From NCBI GenBank assembly GCA_016201215.1, contig JACQDH010000184.1, positions 1 to 43,039 on the forward strand: a stretch of 43,039 nt of DNA, written 5' to 3'. Positions 35,534 through 43,039 of the stretch are shown in pieces. Position 1 is the stretch's first letter, and each line of letters starts with the position of its first letter. The notes beneath the pieces are model-generated. The model was not told where the DNA came from. It worked only from the letters and a program-made list of their open reading frames with translations, and made no database searches. A program made the translations under genes and the position numbers. This stretch comes from Acidobacteriota bacterium. GTDB lineage: Bacteria; Acidobacteriota; Terriglobia; Acidiferrales; UBA7541.

Positions 35534-37171
35534 ATGGCTGCGGAGACCCCACAAACCGGCACACTGGCCGATCTAAAGGGCCCCGGGCGGGAGGATGCAG
35601 GTGCGACCTCCGCTCCCGGCGCTGCGGCGACCCGGGCCGCGGCACGCTCCGCCCCGAGTGAATTCAGCCAGCTTTACCGCCGATCCTCCCACTTTCTGGG
35701 CGGGCAGATTGTCCTCTTCCTGCTGGGCTTTGTCTCCTTCCCCATTCTCGCCCGCATCTTTTCAGTCGCCGAGTACGGCCTGATTGCTCTGGTCCTGAAC
35801 AGCATCTCCGTGGCTGTGGTCTTCTCGAAGTTCGGCTTGCAGCACTCCGTGCAGCGTTTCTATAAGGAAAACGCGGTCTCGCCAGAACCGGGAGCACTGC
35901 GGCGGTACTACTCGAGCCTGTTCGTGGGCGGCGGAGGAATCGGCTTGGCGGTCACCGCGCTGTTCCTGCTGGGCCTCTGGCTCGTGCCGGCGAAACTCGT
36001 AGGTCACCACTTGCCGCACCTGCTGGGCTATGCCTCGGCCCTGATTTTCCTCCGCTCCATCACCTCGATTATCACCAACCTGTTGCAGGTCGAGGGGAAT
36101 ACCAAGGCCTTCAATGTCTTGCAACTGAGCAGCAAGGCCGCCACCGTCGCCGTGACCGTCCTGTTGCTGCTCACCTGGAAGGCAACCCCCAGCGTCTTTT
36201 TCCTGGGGACGATCGTGGTCGAGGCGGCCGCGGTGTTGGCCATGCTCCCGTACTTAAAGAGCCGCCGCGTCCTCGCCGTGGGAGATTTCCATCTGGAAGC
36301 CTTGCGCATGTCCATGGCCTTCGGGTTTCCCATGATGATGACGGAGATTTGCTACCTGTTGCTGGATTCCGGCGACCGCTTCTTAGTGCAGGGTTACCTG
36401 GGTGCGCAGGCGTTGGGTTACTACGCCGCTGCCTACAACATTTCCGGCTACGTCCGGGACTCCCTGGCCAGTCCCATCAGCATGGCCTTCTTCCCCCTCT
36501 GCATGGAATTGTGGGTGACCAAAGGGAAAGAAGAAACCCAGGCCTTCATCAGCCGGTCCTTGGACCACTTCATTCTGGCCGGCGTGGGTCTGGTTTGCGC
36601 AGTGAGCCTGGTCTCCCGCCACGCCATTCACATTCTTGCCTCTCCCAAATTCTCGGAGGCGCATCACCTACTGCCCTATCTGTTGGTCGGTCTTCTGATC
36701 GCCTCGCTGGCGATGTTCCTGAAGGTCGCCCTGTTGATTCACCAGCGCACGTACATCATGGTGCGAGTGGTCTTCCTGGCCTGCCTGCTGAACGTGGCGA
36801 TGAACGTGGTCCTGCTGCCGCGGATCGGGCTGCTGGGCGCGGCCATCGCCACGCTGGTCAGCTACGCCCTGATGACTGGGCTGTTTGCCTGGGAGTCACT
36901 GAAGCTGTTGCCGCTGCGGATGGAATGGAAGGCCTGGGCGCGGTACGCGCTGGTCGGGGTTGGAAGCTGGATGGTCGTTTCGCGGATCACCATCGAAGAC
37001 CTCTTTGTCGATGTAGCGGTCAAGGGAACCCTGAGCCTGACGCTGTATCTCGGCACGCTGTGCCTGCTGGACGCGAAGGTGCGCAGCCTGGCCGCGACGC
37101 TGTATCGCGCGCTGTTCGGACGCCGGAGCGCGACTCCGCTCCCCGATCTTTCGCCCACGGGAAAGAGCTGA
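35534..37171 (+). CDS. Lipid-linked oligosaccharide flippase (Wzx/MOP family)
   Basis: This 545-residue integral membrane protein has about a dozen or more hydrophobic segments, from near residue 55 to the C-terminus. It has the MOP-family look: FSVAEYGLIALVLNSISVAVVF near the first helices and DRFLVQGYLGAQALGYYAAAYNI in the middle. The predicted role is moving the EPS repeat unit across the inner membrane. The first 50 residues are polar and Ala/Pro-rich and may be a cytoplasmic tail. It begins 162 bases after the BY-kinase, without an obvious promoter of its own. Confidence 0.88.
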   Translation: MAAETPQTGTLADLKGPGREDAGATSAPGAAATRAAARSAPSEFSQLYRRSSHFLGGQIVLFLLGFVSFPILARIFSVAEYGLIALVLNSISVAVVFSKFGLQHSVQRFYKENAVSPEPGALRRYYSSLFVGGGGIGLAVTALFLLGLWLVPAKLVGHHLPHLLGYASALIFLRSITSIITNLLQVEGNTKAFNVLQLSSKAATVAVTVLLLLTWKATPSVFFLGTIVVEAAAVLAMLPYLKSRRVLAVGDFHLEALRMSMAFGFPMMMTEICYLLLDSGDRFLVQGYLGAQALGYYAAAYNISGYVRDSLASPISMAFFPLCMELWVTKGKEETQAFISRSLDHFILAGVGLVCAVSLVSRHAIHILASPKFSEAHHLLPYLLVGLLIASLAMFLKVALLIHQRTYIMVRVVFLACLLNVAMNVVLLPRIGLLGAAIATLVSYALMTGLFAWESLKLLPLRMEWKAWARYALVGVGSWMVVSRITIEDLFVDVAVKGTLSLTLYLGTLCLLDAKVRSLAATLYRALFGRRSATPLPDLSPTGKS

Positions 37172-37198
37172 AGTAGGCAGGCTGAGAGGCTGCAAAGG

Positions 37199-38578
37199 AT
37201 GGAACTGAATATGCCGGTCGCAATGATCCTGGGATTGCAGGGAAGCATTCCCATCTTCCTGTATGTAGGAGGCATGATCGCCTTTCTGCTGGCGGCCTTC
37301 TGGCGCCCGCAGCTCGGGCTGTATTTCCTGGTGCCCTTGCTGCCGCTGCAGACGGTTCGCTACCGCCTCCACGAATACGTCCTGGGAGAGCAGTTTGTGG
37401 ACATCGTGCTGCTGGGGATCATCCTGGGGCTGCTCTTCCGCCGGGGCGGCACGGGCTTCATCAAGACCCCGCTGATGCGGTACCTCATGCTGCTCGGCGT
37501 GTTCCTCTACATCTCGTTGTGGATGGGCTCGTACTACCTGGGCTCACCCGCGCCGCTGTCGTTCCTGGATCCCCGCGTTTCGGACTGGAAGAACTACCTG
37601 GAACTGCCCCTGCTGTTCATCGTGGTGGCCAGCACCGTGCGCGACACCAAGCAGATGAAGATCCTGATTCTGCTGATGGCCGCCTCGTTCCTGCTGGTCA
37701 ATCGGAGCTTCTACACCACCGTCAGCGACCGCGACTTTTCCAAATTCAGCTACGGCGTCCGGGATGCGGGCACGCTGGGCTACGCGGGGGAGAACGGCCT
37801 GGCCGCTTTTGAAGCCTATTTCATGCTGTTCCTGCTCACTCTCTCTTCGTTTCAAAAGCGGACGTGGGTCAAGCTGGGGATTCTCGGGGTCGTCGCCACC
37901 GGCATCTATTGCTTGCTCTACACCTTTTCCCGCGGCGGCTATGTGGGTTTCGTGGTGGGTCTGGCCTTTCTCGGGCTGATCAAGGAACGCAAGGCGCTGG
38001 TAGCCGTCGTGGTATTGCTGCTGGCCTGGCAGGTGGTCCTGCCTACTGCCGTGCAGCAGCGCATTGCCATGACCTACGACAAGCAAGGGGGCCAGTTGGA
38101 TCCCTCCGCGCAGACCCGGGTGGACTTGTGGGAAGACGCCGTGGCACTGTTTCACCAGAACCCCATCGCGGGGACGGGTTTCAATACCTACGCGTATCTG
38201 GGCCGCGTGGATATCTATAAGGACACCCACAACTACTACTTGAAGGTCCTGGTGGAAACTGGGCTCATCGGTCTGGTGTTGTTTCTCTGGCTGGTGTGGC
38301 GGATGTTCGCGCTGGGATTCCGGCTGTACCGCACCGCGGAGGATCCCTTCCTGCAATCGGTCGGGCTGGGATTCGCGGTGCTGATGGTCGGCTCCATCGT
38401 GCTGAACCAGTTTGGGGACCGCTGGACCTACATGCAGGTCAATGCCTTTATCTGGGTTCTGCTGGGCTGCGTGGTTCGCGGTCAGATGATTCTCCAGGAA
38501 GCGCCGCAGGAGGCGCCTGCCGCGGTCACCCCCATCACCGCTTTGCAGACTCACTCCAGCCGCCCAAGGCTGGCTTGA
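37199..38578 (+). CDS. O-antigen ligase/polymerase (Wzy/WaaL family)
   Basis: This 459-residue membrane protein has about ten hydrophobic segments and the central family signature: LYTFSRGGYVGFVVGLAFL, then a large periplasmic loop (RVDLWEDAVALFHQNPIAGTGFNTYAY) with the conserved HNYYLKVLVETGLIGLVLFL block. It probably polymerises the EPS repeat units on the periplasmic face. The stop (TGA, 38576-38578) overlaps the ATG of the next gene, giving translational coupling. Confidence 0.88.
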   Translation: MELNMPVAMILGLQGSIPIFLYVGGMIAFLLAAFWRPQLGLYFLVPLLPLQTVRYRLHEYVLGEQFVDIVLLGIILGLLFRRGGTGFIKTPLMRYLMLLGVFLYISLWMGSYYLGSPAPLSFLDPRVSDWKNYLELPLLFIVVASTVRDTKQMKILILLMAASFLLVNRSFYTTVSDRDFSKFSYGVRDAGTLGYAGENGLAAFEAYFMLFLLTLSSFQKRTWVKLGILGVVATGIYCLLYTFSRGGYVGFVVGLAFLGLIKERKALVAVVVLLLAWQVVLPTAVQQRIAMTYDKQGGQLDPSAQTRVDLWEDAVALFHQNPIAGTGFNTYAYLGRVDIYKDTHNYYLKVLVETGLIGLVLFLWLVWRMFALGFRLYRTAEDPFLQSVGLGFAVLMVGSIVLNQFGDRWTYMQVNAFIWVLLGCVVRGQMILQEAPQEAPAAVTPITALQTHSSRPRLA

Positions 38579-39852
38579 TGCGCCCCGCAGCGGCGTGGAC
38601 CATGAAGAGCGTCGTGGAAATCGCCGATCCCGCATCGGACGCTCGGGGCCAATCTCCGGAGCGCCCCGGCATGGCGGAGGCCGCGTCCCGGCGCGCCTCC
38701 ACGCCCGCTTCCGATGCCCGGCCGCACATCCTCTATGTGATCGACGAACTGTGCGAGATGGGCGGCGCGGAACGTGTGCTGCTGAACACCATCCGCCTGC
38801 TGCCCCGCGATCGTTTCCGCTGTTCCCTGGTCACGTTCCGAACCGAGCCCCGCCTCGGCATCTTCGAAGATTTTCCCTGCCCTTGGCATCTATTCCCGCT
38901 GCGACGCACCTATGACTGGAATGCACTGCGTGTGGCGGCACAAATCCGGCGGTTGATCCGCGCCGAGCGCGTTCGCATCGTGCATACGTTCTTCGAGACC
39001 TCCGACCTGTGGGGCGGCCTGGTGGCCAAACTGAGCGGCTGCCCGATTCTGGTTTCCAGCCGGCGCGACATGGGCATCTTGCGCCAGGCCATGCACCACC
39101 GCGCGTACCGCCTGATCAATCCTCTGTTCGACCGCGTGCTGGCGGTCTCCGAGGAGGTTCGCGCGTTCTGCATCCAGCACGACCGCCTGGCGTCGGAGAA
39201 AGTCCTCACCCTCTACAATGGCATCGAAACCGAAAGGGCCGCGGCCTCCGCAGACCCCGCAGCGCTGCGCGCCTCGCTGGGCCTGGACGGGGCGTCGCAC
39301 ATTGTCTCAACCGTGGCGCACGTCCGCCGGGTGAAGGGCCTGGACATTTTCATCCAAGCGGCCGCAGCCGTCTGCCGGGAGTTCCCCCGCGCGGTCTTCG
39401 TGGTGATCGGCGACAACCACGAGCCAGCGCACTTTAGGGAACTGGACCAACTCACCGACTCCCTGGGACTCGCGGGCAACGTCAAGTTTCTGGGTCCTTC
39501 GGAGCAGGTCTTCTCCCTGTTGAAGATGAGCGATGTTTTCTGCTTGCCTTCGCGCAGCGAGGGCTTCTCGAATGCGCTGGTCGAAGCCATGGCCTGCGGC
39601 CTGCCCTGTGTGGCCACGCGGGTGGGCGGCAACGCCGAGGCGCTTTCCGACGGCGAGAACGGTTTCCTGGTGGCACCCGAGGATGCGGCGGCGACCGCGG
39701 ATCGCATCCTGACGTTGTTGCGGCAGCCAGCGCGCGCGCAGCAGATGGGACGCGCAGCTCGCGAGGTCGCCGAAGTGAAGTTCACCCAAGACGCGATGAT
39801 GAAGAATCTGGTAGGGGTCTATGAACGCCTCCTGGATGCCAAGCAGCGTTAG
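38578..39852 (+). CDS. Glycosyltransferase family 4 (GT-B)
   Basis: This 424-residue cytoplasmic glycosyltransferase adds a sugar to the EPS repeat unit. The donor-side motif EGFSNALVEAMACGLPCVATRVGG is typical of GT4. The acceptor-side MGGAERVLLNTIRLL is typical of retaining GT-B enzymes. The start is taken at 38578, overlapping the polymerase stop, because the 5' extension in this frame has non-coding composition. The first 45 residues (Ala/Pro/Arg-rich) are not part of the conserved fold. The end overlaps the next gene by 32 bases (39821-39852) in another frame. Confidence 0.9.
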   Translation: MRPAAAWTMKSVVEIADPASDARGQSPERPGMAEAASRRASTPASDARPHILYVIDELCEMGGAERVLLNTIRLLPRDRFRCSLVTFRTEPRLGIFEDFPCPWHLFPLRRTYDWNALRVAAQIRRLIRAERVRIVHTFFETSDLWGGLVAKLSGCPILVSSRRDMGILRQAMHHRAYRLINPLFDRVLAVSEEVRAFCIQHDRLASEKVLTLYNGIETERAAASADPAALRASLGLDGASHIVSTVAHVRRVKGLDIFIQAAAAVCREFPRAVFVVIGDNHEPAHFRELDQLTDSLGLAGNVKFLGPSEQVFSLLKMSDVFCLPSRSEGFSNALVEAMACGLPCVATRVGGNAEALSDGENGFLVAPEDAAATADRILTLLRQPARAQQMGRAAREVAEVKFTQDAMMKNLVGVYERLLDAKQR

Positions 39853-41002
39853 CCTGCTGCACGCCGCCGAAGTGGCGCTCTGGGTCGCGGCGGGCCTGCT
39901 GTTTTATGTGTACGCGGGCTACCCGCTGCTGCTCGCCGTGCTCGCGGCGTTTTTCCGCCGGCGCCGGCCCGAGCCGGATTATTTGCCGACGCTCTCCATC
40001 CTGATCGCCGCGCACAATGAGGAGCATGGCATCGCGAGAAAGCTCGACCAGACGCTGGCCCTGGACTACCCGGCGGACAAGATGGAAATCCTGGTGCTCT
40101 CGGACGGTTCGACCGATCGCACGGATGAAATTGTCCGGTCCTTTACGGATCCGCGCGTGCGGCTGGTGCACGTCGAGCCGCGCCGCGGGAAGACCAACGC
40201 GCAGAACTTTGGCGTGCGGCAGGCGCACGGGGAAGTGCTGGTCTTCTCCGACGCCACCACGGTCTATCACCCGCAGGCCCTGCGCTACCTCGCCTGCAAC
40301 TATCAGGACCCGTGGGTGGGAGCGGTCAGCGGCCGCTATCAGTATTTCGACCCGGCGGGCAACTCGCCGACCGGCCTGGGCACGGTGGCTTTCTGGAATT
40401 ATGAGAACCTGATCAAGACCCTGCAGTCGCGCATCCGCACCATCACCGGCTGCTGCGGCTGCATATATTCGGTGCGGCGCTCGGTGTACACCGAACTGGC
40501 GCCCGAGATCATCAGCGACCTAGTACAGCCGCTCTGGGTGATTCAGAAAGGCTACCGCGTGGTGTTCGAAGACCGCGCACTGGCCTACGAAGAGACCACG
40601 CAGTCCACGGCCGAAGAGTTTTCCATGCGGGTGCGGGTGGTTACGCGGGCCATGCGCGGCCTGCTGAGCGTCCCCGACCTGTTCAAGCCGTGGAAGCACA
40701 CCTGGGTCACCTTCCAGCTTGTCTCCCACAAGGTGCTGCGCTGGCTGGTGGCCCTCTACTTGGTCATCCTGCTGGCCGCGAGCGCGGCGCTGGCGGGCCA
40801 ACCGTTCTACCGCGTTCTGTTCCTGCTCCAACTGGCGTTCTATCTGGCTGCGCTGCTCTCGATCGCGCTGCCGCTGCACCTGCGTTGGAAGCTGCTGGGC
40901 ATCCCGCTCTACTTCTGCACGCTGAATGCGGCGGCGGTGCTCAGCTTGATCGAACTCTTACGAGGAAAAAAATACACCATCTGGCAACCGGTGAGAAAGT
41001 AG
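39821..41002 (+). CDS. Membrane-bound glycosyltransferase family 2
   Basis: This 393-residue inverting GT-A enzyme has the family-2 elements: LSILIAAHNEEHGIARKL, EILVLSDGSTDRTDEIV (metal-adjacent DGS), VFSDATTVY and the long variable region with FEDRALAYEETTQ. The N-terminus has one membrane segment (about 17-37), and the C-terminus has two or three more (LYLVILLAASAAL; LAFYLAALLSIALPL). It adds to lipid-linked EPS intermediates at the inner membrane. Its first 32 bases overlap the previous gene. It may have hyaluronan/cellulose-synthase-like topology, but no processivity motif is claimed. Confidence 0.88.
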   Translation: MNASWMPSSVSLLHAAEVALWVAAGLLFYVYAGYPLLLAVLAAFFRRRRPEPDYLPTLSILIAAHNEEHGIARKLDQTLALDYPADKMEILVLSDGSTDRTDEIVRSFTDPRVRLVHVEPRRGKTNAQNFGVRQAHGEVLVFSDATTVYHPQALRYLACNYQDPWVGAVSGRYQYFDPAGNSPTGLGTVAFWNYENLIKTLQSRIRTITGCCGCIYSVRRSVYTELAPEIISDLVQPLWVIQKGYRVVFEDRALAYEETTQSTAEEFSMRVRVVTRAMRGLLSVPDLFKPWKHTWVTFQLVSHKVLRWLVALYLVILLAASAALAGQPFYRVLFLLQLAFYLAALLSIALPLHLRWKLLGIPLYFCTLNAAAVLSLIELLRGKKYTIWQPVRK

Positions 41003-41008
41003 GTCCAC

Positions 41009-41794
41009 ATGAAGATTGAATTCTTGACCCAGGATGACCCGCTGTACGTACTGCCATTTTTTGAAGAGTTTTTCCGGAACTACGCCTCAGGATTCGAGAT
41101 TCTCCAGGTCTCGTCTTCGCGGGCGATGGGCAAGCGGCCGCGCAGGCAATTGTTCCGCGAGCTTGTCGGCCTTTACGGCCCGCTGGGCATGGTGCGGATC
41201 GGAGCGGAGATTGCCGGCTCGCGCCTGCTGGGCCTGCTGCCGCGGGACCGCGACGCGAACGACTTCCATACGCTGGCACAGCTCTGCCGCGCCTACGGCG
41301 TACCCTATCGCGCGATCGAGAGCCCCAACGCCAAGGAATTCGTCGCGGAGGCTCGCGAGCGCAAGGCCGAAGTGATCGTCTCCGTGGCCTGTCCCTACAT
41401 TCTGAAGGAGCAGTTGCTGAATCTTCCGCCACTCGGCTGCGTGAACATCCATCATGCGCCGCTGCCGAGGTACAAGGGCATGATGCCCACTTTCTGGCAG
41501 ATGTACCACGGAGAGAAAAAGGTCGGCGTCACCGTGCACTACATGGCCGCCAAGGTGGACGAGGGCGCCGCGCTGCTCCAGGACCAGCTCGACATCAAGC
41601 CGGGCGAGTCGCTCGACCACCTGATTCGCCGCTCCAAGCGCCATGGCGCTCACTGTATGGCCCGGGTCCTGCGGCAAATTCAGAGCGGCACGCAGCAGAC
41701 GATTCCGCTCAACCACAGCGAAGGAAGCTATTTCACTTTCCCGACGCAAGAGGAGATCCGGGCATTTCACCAGCGCGGGCTTCGCGCGATCTAG
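41009..41794 (+). CDS. Formyltransferase family protein (probable sugar N-formyltransferase)
   Basis: This 261-residue enzyme has the formyltransferase N-terminal fold. The catalytic triad is visible as Asn146, His148 and Asp184 in NIHHAPLPRYKGMMP and YMAAKVDEG. It lacks the C-terminal tRNA-binding domain of methionyl-tRNA formyltransferase, and it lies in the EPS locus between a GT2 and a deacetylase. An N-formyl amino-sugar step is therefore the likely role, with 10-formyltetrahydrofolate as donor. The sugar nucleotide is unknown. It begins 6 bases after the GT2 stop and so is cotranscribed. Confidence 0.82.
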   Translation: MKIEFLTQDDPLYVLPFFEEFFRNYASGFEILQVSSSRAMGKRPRRQLFRELVGLYGPLGMVRIGAEIAGSRLLGLLPRDRDANDFHTLAQLCRAYGVPYRAIESPNAKEFVAEARERKAEVIVSVACPYILKEQLLNLPPLGCVNIHHAPLPRYKGMMPTFWQMYHGEKKVGVTVHYMAAKVDEGAALLQDQLDIKPGESLDHLIRRSKRHGAHCMARVLRQIQSGTQQTIPLNHSEGSYFTFPTQEEIRAFHQRGLRAI

Positions 41795-41869
41795 AGCGGG
41801 CGAGTAAGCTCCGGGCATCGAATACACGCGGTCGATCGGCGACAAGAGGACGACAGGAAGAATCGAACA

Positions 41870-43039
41870 GTGACCTCTCCATTGCCAAAGAAGGTTCGCG
41901 CGCTGCTGCGATGGCTGTGGATCAGCTTCCTCTACGCGAGCGGCCTTCTCTGGTGGGCGAAACGCCAACTGGCGGCGCAGGGCAGGATCGTCGTGCTGAC
42001 GTTCCATCGCGTGTTGCCCGATGCCGATTTCAGCCGGACGAATTCCCCCACGGGGATGGCCGTGCGCGAGCGCACGTTCGCCCAGTTGGCCGACCACGTA
42101 GCCCGTCACTGCACCGCGGTTCCTCTCGGGGAGGACAGCCTGGAGTGGACCCCGCGCGCAAGAAAGCCGCGCGTCGCCCTCACGTTTGACGATGGCTGGG
42201 CCGATAACGCCACCACCGCCTTCCCGATTGCGCGCGACCGCGGCCTTCCCTGGACGATCTTCATCTGTCCAGAATGCATCGGGCGGCAGTTCCCCTACTG
42301 GCCGGAGCGGGTGGTCGCGCTCTGGCGGGCTGCCGAACGCCGCGGAGTGACCGGCCGCCTGTTGCAGGCTTTCGCCAACGGTGCAAGCCCGGAGCCTGCC
42401 GCCGGCGGTCCGCTGGAAGGGCAGACCGCGGAGTCAGTGATCGAACGGCTGAAGATGCTCTCTGCCGGCGAGTGCGACCTCGCGATCGGTCGGATGAGGG
42501 AAGCTTTAGGTGCCCGCAGGGATGCCGGCGCGGAATGGGGCGACTTCACCGACGCCACCATGCAGTGGCGCGAAATCGAGGCCCTTGCCAGCCGCGGCGT
42601 GACCTTTGGCTCACACACCCTCTCGCACCCGATCCTGACCCGCGTTCCCTACTCCGAAGCGCAGCACGAGATCGCCGGCTCGAAACTCGCCATCGAACAG
42701 AAACTCCGGCGGGAGTGCCGGCTGTTCGCCTACCCCAACGGAGACTGGTCCGCCGAGGTGCGCGACCTCGTCGCTCAGGCGGGATATCAACTGGCCTTCG
42801 CCAATCGGCCCGGAGTCTGGACGCGCGCCACCGACCGCTTCGCCATTCCGCGGACGAATCTGTGGGAAGGTAGCCTGGTAGGACCGGGCGGCCGGTTCTC
42901 AGCCATCGCCTTCGACTACGCTGTTTTCTGGCAGGCCTTTCGTACCGGCAAGGCTCCGAGCGTCGAGTCCGAAGAGGAGAAGCCGTTGCTGCAGAATCTC
43001 CCAGAGGCGAAGGAGTTCTCCACACGACTGAGACAGAAC
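41870..43039 (+). CDS. Polysaccharide deacetylase (NodB-type), cut by window end
   Basis: A frame from the GTG at 41870 stays open to the last base of the window (390 codons, no stop), so this gene is partial at its 3' end. The N-terminus has a membrane-anchor-like stretch (WLWISFLYASGLLWW) before VVLTFHRVLP. NodB-fold motifs follow: TFDDGW with Asp107/Asp108, SHTLSH with the metal-binding His249 and His253, and FAYPNGDW. It would remove N-acetyl groups from EPS, giving free amino groups, and lies after the formyltransferase with about 75 bases between them. Alternative starts further in are possible. Confidence 0.85.
   Translation, partial: MTSPLPKKVRALLRWLWISFLYASGLLWWAKRQLAAQGRIVVLTFHRVLPDADFSRTNSPTGMAVRERTFAQLADHVARHCTAVPLGEDSLEWTPRARKPRVALTFDDGWADNATTAFPIARDRGLPWTIFICPECIGRQFPYWPERVVALWRAAERRGVTGRLLQAFANGASPEPAAGGPLEGQTAESVIERLKMLSAGECDLAIGRMREALGARRDAGAEWGDFTDATMQWREIEALASRGVTFGSHTLSHPILTRVPYSEAQHEIAGSKLAIEQKLRRECRLFAYPNGDWSAEVRDLVAQAGYQLAFANRPGVWTRATDRFAIPRTNLWEGSLVGPGGRFSAIAFDYAVFWQAFRTGKAPSVESEEEKPLLQNLPEAKEFSTRLRQN

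Overview
The window is about 43 kb of GC-rich bacterial chromosome. Gene order and families suggest an Acidobacteriota (Terriglobia-like) organism: Lon, a CCA-adding enzyme, a SpoIIE-type phosphatase, prfA-prmC-dinB, a two-domain ThyX, many PilZ proteins, and a sigma-54-controlled exopolysaccharide (EPS) locus of the kind that accompanies exosortase/PEP-CTERM systems. The lineage call is inference. No rRNA, tRNA, CRISPR array or intact insertion sequence was found.

Region 1 (1-14.2 kb) is mostly housekeeping on the minus strand: lon, a CCA-adding enzyme, a membrane SpoIIE/PP2C phosphatase, dinB, prmC and prfA. A plus-strand Rieske oxygenase follows, then a small membrane protein coupled to a double-domain thyX, ribosomal protein L31 and a conserved hypothetical. 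Between genes lie a 7 x 7 bp tandem repeat and two hairpin-forming dispersed repeats.

Region 2 (14.3-28.8 kb) is regulatory. It holds a GGDEF-PilZ fusion, three stand-alone PilZ proteins, a soluble PAS histidine kinase with an NtrC-type sigma-54 response regulator, a second sigma-54 activator without a receiver domain, a CBS-pair protein, glmS and a methyltransferase. Embedded here is a minus-strand comA-comB-ATP-grasp operon (sulfolactate chemistry) whose comA is frameshifted in this sequence.

Region 3 (29.1-43.0 kb) is a plus-strand EPS locus: an EpsB-like initiating phosphoglycosyl transferase, a Wza-like export protein, an outer-membrane beta-barrel protein, a Wzz/GNVR chain-length protein, a BY-kinase, a flippase, a polymerase/ligase, GT4 and GT2 glycosyltransferases, a formyltransferase and a polysaccharide deacetylase cut by the window end.

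The main new result comes from reading the intergenic DNA. Seven sites with sigma-54 -24/-12 architecture (TGG-N10-TGC) lie at sensible distances, in the right orientation, upstream of the GGDEF-PilZ gene, two PilZ genes, glmS, the second sigma-54 activator and two EPS transcription units. With the two sigma-54 activators encoded here, this suggests one self-contained circuit in which sigma-54 co-ordinates c-di-GMP production and sensing, amino-sugar precursor supply (GlmS) and EPS synthesis and export. The comA-comB-ATP-grasp operon inside the same region may make a sulfolactate-derived product, but no sequence evidence ties it to the EPS.
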